Part shown: positions 53,629 through 59,534 of the stretch, one piece after another
Layout: the number at the start of each line of letters is the position of its first letter
How positions within the stretch are numbered: position 1 is the first letter of the stretch
Origin: an uncultured Halomonas sp.
GTDB taxonomy: Bacteria > Pseudomonadota > Gammaproteobacteria > Pseudomonadales > Halomonadaceae
NCBI RefSeq assembly: GCF_947493865.1
Contig: NZ_CANLTC010000021.1
Location: forward strand, 1-59,534
Direction: 5' to 3'
Length of the DNA stretch: 59,534 bases
Made by a program: the position numbers and the translations under genes
Notes under the pieces: model-generated
The model's input: the letters and a program-made list of their open reading frames with translations, nothing else
Database searches by the model: none
Told to the model about the DNA's origin: nothing

Positions 53629-54219
53629 TCAAAGGCCGACAAGGGCACCAGAAATGCCCGCCGCCCGGGTCAGCGAGCCAACGACGACGGCGTCGATCAG
53701 GTTGATGGCGATGAACACCACGATCGGCGACAGATCGATCATTCCTAGTGGCGGAATGACCTTGCGCACCGGCGCCATGATGGGCTCGACCAGTTGAAAG
53801 ATCAGAATGGCCCCGGGATGGCTTGCCTGGGGCGCGACCCAGCTCAGAATGATCATGCCGATCAGGGCGAAGAAGTAGATCTTGAGAATCGCACTGGCCA
53901 GCGCCGCGATCGATGCGATGGCAACACCGCCAAGTGGCGGCATGCCGTAGCCGGCGACCTGCATGATAGCGATGATGCTGATTGCCTTGATGATGAACCC
54001 TGCCCCCAAGGTGGCCAGATCGAAACGTCCGATCGGGCGCAGGAACCCTTGCAGGGGTTTGACTACCGGTTGCGTCACCTTGACCACGCCTTGACTGAGC
54101 GGGTTGTAATAGTCGGCCCGCGACACCTGCAGCAGGAAACGCAGCATCAGTAGAAACAGGTAGATATTGATCAGGGTGTTGACCAGCATCAAGCCGGCGC
54201 TTCCCAGTTGGCTGCCCAT
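53629..54219 (-). CDS. YggT family integral membrane protein
   Basis: A 196-aa inner-membrane protein with two YggT domains, each with two membrane helices; the repeated motif is LRFLLQVSRADYYNPLSQ...KPLQGFLRP and LSWVAPQASHPG...IMAPVRKVIPP. The family is linked to osmotic tolerance and cell-envelope processes, without a defined activity. It follows proC after 26 bases and precedes metX, as in Pseudomonas. Confidence 0.9.
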   Translation of the reverse strand: MGSQLGSAGLMLVNTLINIYLFLLMLRFLLQVSRADYYNPLSQGVVKVTQPVVKPLQGFLRPIGRFDLATLGAGFIIKAISIIAIMQVAGYGMPPLGGVAIASIAALASAILKIYFFALIGMIILSWVAPQASHPGAILIFQLVEPIMAPVRKVIPPLGMIDLSPIVVFIAINLIDAVVVGSLTRAAGISGALVGL

Positions 54220-54245
54220 AGGGCTCCTCCGTATGAATTAAACTT

Positions 54246-55073
54246 TTAATCTTTCTTGCCGATCTCTTCAGACAATGCCCGGGCGCGTGCAGCACAGGCC
54301 TGAGTGGCATCGTCGAATAATCGGCGCAAGCCTCCATCCTCGAGGCTATTGATGGCGCGTTCGGTGGTGCCACCAGGCGACATGACGTTGCGCTTGAGCT
54401 GAGCCGGATCGTATTCGCTTTGCTGGGCCATCTTGGCAGCGCCGAAGCCGGTCTGTAACGCTAGGCGGCGTGCGCTTTCCGCCGGCAAGCCTAGCTGTTT
54501 GCCGGCATCGATCAGCGCTTCGAATACCAGGAAAAAATAGGCGGGCCCGCTACCGGAAATGGCGGTAACGGCCTCCAGTAGCGTCTCGTCGTCGACCCAC
54601 TCGACCAGGCCAACGGCTTCCAGCAGGGTGGTAGTCAGCTGGCGCTGATCTTCGCTGACTTCGGCGTTGGCGTACAGTCCCGATGCGCCGGCGCCTACCA
54701 ACGAGGGCGTGTTGGGCATGCAGCGAATGATGGGTAGACCGCCGCCGAGCCACTCGTCCAGGGTGCCCGCGGTGAGACCAGCGGCTACGGAAACGATCAG
54801 CGGTTGACGTGCCTGGATGCTGTCCCGCAGCTCGGAGCAGACGTTGCGCATAATGTTGGGCTTGACCGCCAGCACCACGACATCCGCCTCGGCAACGGCG
54901 GCGTTGTTGTCGCTGCTGGTATTGATGCCATGACGCTCGCGCAACCGCGCAAGGGTGTCGTCGCGGGAGGCGGTGGCTGTGATTGCGTCAGCCGGATAGC
55001 CGCTCTCGATCATGCCGCCGAAGATGGCACTGGCCATGTTGCCGGCACCGATGAAGGTAATCTTGTGTGTCAT
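54246..55073 (-). CDS. proC: Pyrroline-5-carboxylate reductase
   Basis: ProC, 275 aa, the last enzyme of proline synthesis. The NADPH-binding FIGAGNMASAIFGG (about 7-20), VVVLAVKPNIM, IIRCMPNTPSLVG and the C-terminal signature ISGSGPAYFFLVFEALIDAG...VMSPGGTTERAI are intact. ATG 55073 has AGGG six bases upstream; 44 residues of an upstream open frame are not conserved and overlap the region after yggS. It shares a minus-strand cluster with yggS and yggT. Confidence 0.97.
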   Translation of the reverse strand: MTHKITFIGAGNMASAIFGGMIESGYPADAITATASRDDTLARLRERHGINTSSDNNAAVAEADVVVLAVKPNIMRNVCSELRDSIQARQPLIVSVAAGLTAGTLDEWLGGGLPIIRCMPNTPSLVGAGASGLYANAEVSEDQRQLTTTLLEAVGLVEWVDDETLLEAVTAISGSGPAYFFLVFEALIDAGKQLGLPAESARRLALQTGFGAAKMAQQSEYDPAQLKRNVMSPGGTTERAINSLEDGGLRRLFDDATQACAARARALSEEIGKKD

Positions 55074-55119
55074 GAAAAACCCTGTGCGGTGGCGAGTTGA
55101 AAGAGTGAACGATACAGCA

Positions 55120-55827
55120 TCAGTGATGAGGTTCACGAGCGCCGAATATGGCGGTGCCCAGGCGTACCAGGGTAGCGCCTTCGAGAATGGCGGCTTCCAG
55201 ATCATCGCTCATGCCCATGGAAAGGGTGTCCAGCGGTGCCTCCGGCAGGCGCCGTTGCAGCCCTTCCTGAAGATTGCGCAGGTGACGCAGGGGCTGGCGC
55301 TGGCTCGCCAGGTCGGTGGCGGGTGCTGGAATGGCCATCAGTCCGCGCAGGTGCAGATTGGGGAGAGCAGCGACTTCATCCGCCAGAGCGTCGAGCTCAT
55401 CCGGGGCGATGCCGGCCTTGCTGGATTCCGCGCTGACGTTGACCTGCAAGCAGACATTCAGCGGGCCCAGAGAGTCCGGGCGTTGTTCGGAGAGACGGCG
55501 GGCGATCTTGATCCGGTCGATGCCATGCACCCAGGAGAAGTGTTCGGCCACGGCTCGGGTCTTGTTCGACTGCAATGGCCCGATGAAATGCCAGACGATG
55601 TCCTGCAGGTCGCTGAGCTCTGCTTGCTTGTCGAGTGCTTCCTGAAGGTAGTTCTCGCCGAATTCGCGCTGACCGCTGGCATAGGCCTGACGAATCAGTG
55701 CGGCAGGCTTGGTCTTGCTCACGGCGAGCAGATGCGCGTCTTGTGAAGAACGTCCGGCGTTTTCGAGGGCCTCGATAAGCCGCTGTTGCGCACGTTTTAG
55801 TGAATCGCTGACCGGGGCGTCTGTCAT
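55120..55827 (-). CDS. YggS/PROSC family pyridoxal phosphate homeostasis protein
   Basis: A 235-aa alanine-racemase-fold protein that binds PLP (Schiff-base Lys about 38, LLAVSKTKPA) without known catalysis; it keeps vitamin B6 and amino-acid pools balanced. GENYLQEALDK, WHFIGPLQSNK and GMSDDLEAAI...VRLGTAIFG are family signatures. It is divergent from pilT with only 38 bases between start codons. Confidence 0.94.
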   Translation of the reverse strand: MTDAPVSDSLKRAQQRLIEALENAGRSSQDAHLLAVSKTKPAALIRQAYASGQREFGENYLQEALDKQAELSDLQDIVWHFIGPLQSNKTRAVAEHFSWVHGIDRIKIARRLSEQRPDSLGPLNVCLQVNVSAESSKAGIAPDELDALADEVAALPNLHLRGLMAIPAPATDLASQRQPLRHLRNLQEGLQRRLPEAPLDTLSMGMSDDLEAAILEGATLVRLGTAIFGAREPHH

Positions 55828-55865
55828 GCCGGATCCAACCTTTCAAAAAAGAATAGGAAACTCGT

Positions 55866-56909
55866 GTGGATATTACCGAACTGCTGACGTTTTCGGCAAA
55901 GCAGAACGCCTCCGATCTGCATCTCTCCGCGGGTCTGCCGCCCATGATACGTGTCGATGGCGATATCCGTCGCCTCAATGTGCCGGCATTGGAAGATCGC
56001 GAGATAAGAACCCTGGTTTACGACATCATGGGAGATATGCAGCAGCGGGATTTCGAGGAGTCTCTGGAGACTGACTTTTCCTTCGAGGTGCCCGGTGTGT
56101 CGCGCTTTCGTGTCAATGTCTTCACCCATGGCCGGGGTATGGGGGCAGTTTTTCGGGTTGTTCCCTCGGAGGTGTTGAGCATGGAGGCGCTGGGGCTGGG
56201 GGATGTCTTTCGGGGGCTGGCCTCGTTGCCACGGGGGCTGGTACTGGTCGCCGGGCCCACCGGTTCGGGCAAGTCCACGACGCTTGCAGCGATGGTCGAT
56301 TATATCAACGAAACTCGCTACGACCATATCCTTACCATCGAGGATCCGGTGGAGTTCGTTCATGCCAGTAAGCGCTGTCTGATCAATCAGCGGGAGGTGC
56401 ACCGGGATACGCGTGGTTTCAGTGAGGCGTTGAGGTCAGCCCTGCGTGAAGACCCGGATGTGATACTGCTGGGTGAAATGCGTGATCTGGAGACGATTCG
56501 CCTGGCATTGACCGCTGCCGAGACTGGCCACTTGGTGTTCGGAACACTACATACTACCTCCGCGGCCAAGACCATCGACCGGATCATTGACGTTTTTCCC
56601 GGCGACGAAAAGGCCGTCGTGCGCTCAATGCTGTCCGAATCCCTGCAAGGCGTCATCGCTCAAACGTTGCTCAAGCGTCATGGAGGTGGACGTATAGCAG
56701 CACATGAGATTCTTGTGGCCAACGCTGCGGTACGCAATCTGATACGCGAAGACAAGGTGGCGCAGCTTTATTCGGCCATTCAAACCGGTGGCGGCCAAGG
56801 TATGCAGACCCTGGATGCCTCCCTGGCACGCTTGGTCGGTGAAAATCTCGTGACCTTGCAAGAGGCTCAGGCGAAGGCCAAGGGCACGCTACCAGAAGGA
56901 GGTGCTTGA
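55866..56909 (+). CDS. pilT: Type IV pilus twitching motility ATPase PilT
   Basis: PilT, 347 aa, the hexameric retraction ATPase of type IV pili. N-terminal PAS-like domain (DLHLSAGLPPMIRVDGDIR), Walker A GPTGSGKSTT (about 132), Asp box ILTIEDPVEF, Walker B LGEMRDLETI and the His box TGHLVFGTLHTTSA (about 220-233). GTG 55866 is the start with AGGAA upstream. In Pseudomonas pilU follows; here anmK on the opposite strand follows instead, so pilU is absent or elsewhere. A GC-rich stem (GCTGGCCG/CGGCCAGC, 56923-56952) separates it from anmK. Confidence 0.96.
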   Translation: MDITELLTFSAKQNASDLHLSAGLPPMIRVDGDIRRLNVPALEDREIRTLVYDIMGDMQQRDFEESLETDFSFEVPGVSRFRVNVFTHGRGMGAVFRVVPSEVLSMEALGLGDVFRGLASLPRGLVLVAGPTGSGKSTTLAAMVDYINETRYDHILTIEDPVEFVHASKRCLINQREVHRDTRGFSEALRSALREDPDVILLGEMRDLETIRLALTAAETGHLVFGTLHTTSAAKTIDRIIDVFPGDEKAVVRSMLSESLQGVIAQTLLKRHGGGRIAAHEILVANAAVRNLIREDKVAQLYSAIQTGGGQGMQTLDASLARLVGENLVTLQEAQAKAKGTLPEGGA

Positions 56910-56983
56910 AAAAATGCATGTTGCTGGCCGAGTCTGGAGATCAGCGGCCAGCGCCTCTGCAAGTATTCGCTGCGTAACGACGA

Positions 56984-58132
56984 CTAGGCGCTGTAAACGC
57001 CGCCCAGCACCCGCGGGCCGCGAGCGCCCGTTACTGCAGGCAGGTTGCCGGGTAAGTTCTCCAGGCGCCGCCAAGCAAGCCAGCCAAAGGCACCCGCTTC
57101 CAGCCAGTCCGGTGACCAGTCGAAATGCTCGCATGGTGTCAATGTCACCTGAGGCAGACGCCGTTCGAGTCGCTTGAGAAGATCGCCATTGTGGGCGCCG
57201 CCGCCACAAGGGATGAGTGTCAGCGCGCCTTCAGCCTCCTGCTGCCGTCGCGCCTGCTCGATTCCTGATGCGATACTGGCCGCAGTCAGTTCCGCCAGGG
57301 TCGCCTGTACATCTTGGGGTGATTCTCGACCTGTCAGCCGAGCCGCAAGCCAATCCCTGTTGAAATACTCTCGTCCGGTGCTCTTGGGCGGTGTCCGTCT
57401 GAAGAAGTCGTCATCGAGCAGGCGTTCGAGCAATGCCTCATCGACCTGACCACTGGCGGCCCACTGGCCGTCACGGTCGAATCGCTCCTGTCGATGATGA
57501 GTGTGCCATTCGTCGAGCAGGGCATTGGCTGGGCCGGTGTCGAAGCCAATGACAGGGGCTTTGGAGGTGGTGGGTGGCAACAGGGTCAGATTGGCGAACC
57601 CCCCCAGATTGAGGATGACACGCCATTCGTCCTCGGCGGTGAAGACCGCGGCATGAAAGGCTGGCGCCAATGGTGCCGCCTGACCACCGGCCGCCAGATC
57701 ACGGCGCCGGAAATCGGCAACGACAGGGCAACCGGTCAGTTCGGCCAGCAGGCTGGGATTATCCAGTTGAAGGGTATAAGGCGTGCTGTCGGCTTTATGG
57801 CCATTCTGCATCTGATAGCCATAAGGCGCGTGCTCTATGGTCTGCCCGTGGCTGCCAATCGCGCTGATCTCATTTGCTGAGACGCCAGTCGCATCGAGTA
57901 GCTGCTTGGCGGCTTCGGCCTGCAACGTGCAAAAAGCTGTCTCGGCGGTGGCAATATCCTGAAAGGTAACGCTACGTGCCTGACACAGCGACAATAACTG
58001 TTGGCGCAATTCATCAGGCATGCCGATGCCCTTCGCTGCCAGCAGTTCTGGGCGCCCTTCACCACAACGCACCAAGGCGGCGTCGATACCGTCGAGGCTC
58101 GTGCCGGACATCAGGCCAATAAACAGAGGCAT
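56984..58132 (-). CDS. anmK: Anhydro-N-acetylmuramic acid kinase
   Basis: AnmK, 382 aa, phosphorylates and opens 1,6-anhydro-MurNAc during peptidoglycan recycling. The ASKHA-fold phosphate loop GLMSGTSLDGIDAALV (about 6-21), GSHGQTIEH, DFRRRDLAAGGQAAPL and FDTGPANALLD are the classic signatures; GGGAHN near 320 completes the ATP site. It is divergent from tyrS, an arrangement common in Pseudomonas and Halomonas relatives. Confidence 0.96.
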   Translation of the reverse strand: MPLFIGLMSGTSLDGIDAALVRCGEGRPELLAAKGIGMPDELRQQLLSLCQARSVTFQDIATAETAFCTLQAEAAKQLLDATGVSANEISAIGSHGQTIEHAPYGYQMQNGHKADSTPYTLQLDNPSLLAELTGCPVVADFRRRDLAAGGQAAPLAPAFHAAVFTAEDEWRVILNLGGFANLTLLPPTTSKAPVIGFDTGPANALLDEWHTHHRQERFDRDGQWAASGQVDEALLERLLDDDFFRRTPPKSTGREYFNRDWLAARLTGRESPQDVQATLAELTAASIASGIEQARRQQEAEGALTLIPCGGGAHNGDLLKRLERRLPQVTLTPCEHFDWSPDWLEAGAFGWLAWRRLENLPGNLPAVTGARGPRVLGGVYSA

Positions 58133-58233
58133 TCTTCTTCTCCAGGAGTGGTCAGGTGCTCAACCGCCAAGACGAGACATGCTAACATCATGCTCCATTC
58201 GCACAGACAATCGTTTTTAGTGGAGAGGAGTCG

Positions 58234-59433
58234 ATGACCGACGTTGCCGATACGCTGGCGTTAATCAAGCGAGGCGCTCATGAGATATTGCTTGAAGACG
58301 AGCTTGAAAAAAAGCTCGTTTCAGGGCGCAAGTTACGTATCAAGGCCGGTTTCGATCCCACCGCTCCGGATCTCCACCTCGGCCATAGCGTATTGTTGAC
58401 CAAGATGCGTCAGTTTCAGGATCTGGGGCATGAGGTCATCTTCCTGATCGGCGACTTTACTGGACGCATTGGTGACCCTTCCGGCAAGAATGTCACTCGC
58501 AAGCCGCTCTCCGAGGAGGAGGTCAAGGCCAATGCCGAGACCTATCGCGAGCAGGTTTTCAAGATCCTTGATCGCGACAGAACAGAGGTGCGCTTCAACG
58601 CCGAGTGGTTTACCTCCTTGAGTGCCGCCGACATGATCGAATTGGCGGGGCAGAGTACCGTGGCGCGCATGCTCGAGCGGGATGATTTCGAGAAGCGCTA
58701 TCGGTCGGGACAGTCCATCTCTATCCACGAGTTTCTCTATCCACTGGTGCAGGGCTATGACTCAGTGGCATTGAAAGCGGATATCGAGCTGGGTGGCACC
58801 GATCAGAAGTTCAACCTGCTTATGGGACGCGAGATCCAAAAGCATTTTGGCCAGGAGCCCCAAGTGGTCATCACCATGCCGCTACTCGAAGGACTCGACG
58901 GTGTGCAGAAGATGTCCAAGTCGCTGGGTAACTATGTCGGCCTTGATGAGCCACCCGGCGTCATGTTCAACAAGCTGGTATCCATGCCGGACAGTCTGAT
59001 GTGGCGCTATTTCGAGCTGTTGTCGCTCAAGAGTAACGACGAGATAGACAGCATTCGGCGCAATATCGAAACCGGTGCCAATCCGCGGGATATCAAGATG
59101 GAGCTGGCACGAGAATTGATCACGCGCTACCACAGTGAGCAGGCTGCTGCCAGTGCGCATCGCTCCGCCGGTAATCAACTGGCCGAAGGCGAACTCCCCG
59201 ACGATCTGCCGGAAATCAGCGTCGATTTCGACGGAAATGCTCAGGCGCCCATCGCAGCCGTGCTCAACCGCGCCAATCTGGCCAACAACAGCGCCCAGGC
59301 CAAGGACATGCTGGGCAATGGGAGAGTCAAGGTCGATGGCGAGGTCGTCCCCCGGGATCACATGCTCGAAACAGGCAAAAGCTATGTGATTCAGGCGGGC
59401 AAGAAGCGTTATGCACGAGTTGTTCTTACATAG
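58234..59433 (+). CDS. tyrS: Tyrosyl-tRNA synthetase
   Basis: A class I synthetase of 399 aa with HIGH motif as HLGH ([11 protein letters not shown], about 46-56) and KMSKS as QKMSKSLGN (about 227). The C-terminal S4 RNA-binding domain (about 335-395; [17 protein letters not shown]) is present. The KMSKS sequence and insertions place it in the TyrZ-like branch found in Pseudomonas rather than the E. coli type with KFGKT. GGAGAGGAG precedes ATG 58234. Confidence 0.97.
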   Translation: MTDVADTLALIKRGAHEILLEDELEKKLVSGRKLRIKAGFDPTAPDLHLGHSVLLTKMRQFQDLGHEVIFLIGDFTGRIGDPSGKNVTRKPLSEEEVKANAETYREQVFKILDRDRTEVRFNAEWFTSLSAADMIELAGQSTVARMLERDDFEKRYRSGQSISIHEFLYPLVQGYDSVALKADIELGGTDQKFNLLMGREIQKHFGQEPQVVITMPLLEGLDGVQKMSKSLGNYVGLDEPPGVMFNKLVSMPDSLMWRYFELLSLKSNDEIDSIRRNIETGANPRDIKMELARELITRYHSEQAAASAHRSAGNQLAEGELPDDLPEISVDFDGNAQAPIAAVLNRANLANNSAQAKDMLGNGRVKVDGEVVPRDHMLETGKSYVIQAGKKRYARVVLT

Positions 59434-59477
59434 CGTCGGCATCAGAATATTCGCCGTAATTTTTTCTCGGCGAGGGC

Positions 59478-59506
59478 TTGCCAGGCCCGGCCGGAATCCG
59501 TAAAGT
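59478..59506 (+). promoter_or_regulatory. Strong sigma-70 promoter, possibly of an rRNA operon
   Basis: TTGCCA - 17 bases - TAAAGT, followed by a GC-rich discriminator (ACGCATCCGC), at the right edge of the window. The GC-rich discriminator is typical of stringently controlled stable-RNA promoters, and tyrS is next to an rRNA operon in Pseudomonas. The gene it serves lies outside the window. Confidence 0.45.
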
Positions 59507-59534
59507 ACGCATCCGCTGCTGCCGACGAGGGGTC

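Overview
The window reads as chromosome of a moderately GC-rich gammaproteobacterium. Gene order is mostly Pseudomonas-like (dksA-gluQ-cbrA-cbrB-pcnB-folK-panB-panC; metX-metW; yggT-proC-yggS-pilT), while the glmM-secG-tRNA-Leu/metY-rimP-nusA-infB block matches the general gammaproteobacterial order. Together with protein sequence style, acidic protein composition and an SmpB/tmRNA tag ANDENYAQGALAA, this suggests Halomonadaceae (Halomonas or a close relative). That placement is inference; no 16S rRNA is present to prove it.

Layout. 1-3868: accessory stretch just downstream of the tmRNA 3' end, with an AT-rich short-chain dehydrogenase, an FMN reductase/pirin/YcaC-type hydrolase cluster and a possible integrase remnant. 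3869-4786: ssrA and smpB. 5131-12829: ratA-rnfH, bamE, fur, recN (perfect LexA box) and grpE-dnaK-dnaJ with clear sigma-32 promoters. 13044-15271: a DadA-like oxidase and a phytase-like lipoprotein. 15397-21381: dapB, carA, carB, greA, with a leader ORF plus terminator in front of carA. 21464-28172: yhbY, rlmE, ftsH, folP, glmM, tpiA, secG. 28232-37228: tRNA-Leu(GAG), initiator tRNA and the rimP-nusA-infB-rbfA-truB-rpsO-pnp translation/RNA-decay operon. 37350-42511: thiolase, panBC, folK, pcnB (minus strand). 42512-47846: an 845-base non-coding gap, then cbrB, cbrA and a small cbrX-like gene. 47894-59433: gluQRS, dksA, sfsA, a ChaN-like protein, metX-metW, yggT, proC, yggS, pilT, anmK and tyrS. 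The window ends in what looks like a strong stable-RNA promoter.

How the parts work together. The most interesting region is the gap between cbrB and pcnB. It carries a GG-N10-GC sigma-54 promoter reading with cbrB, an upstream TGTTAC/GTAACA inverted pair like CbrB sites, and a roughly 500-nt transcript region with seven A-rich AAN-repeat clusters, several in predicted hairpin loops. That is the architecture of the Pseudomonas decoy RNA CrcZ, which titrates Hfq/Crc in carbon catabolite repression, and it is at the syntenic position. I therefore propose a CrcZ-type sRNA controlled by the CbrA/CbrB system encoded next to it. A second gap (panB-folK) has the same TGTTAC half-sites and A-rich motifs and deserves a look. 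Other regulatory signals that can be read directly are the SOS box of recN, three heat-shock promoters, the carA leader peptide/terminator and the terminator between initiator tRNA and rimP.
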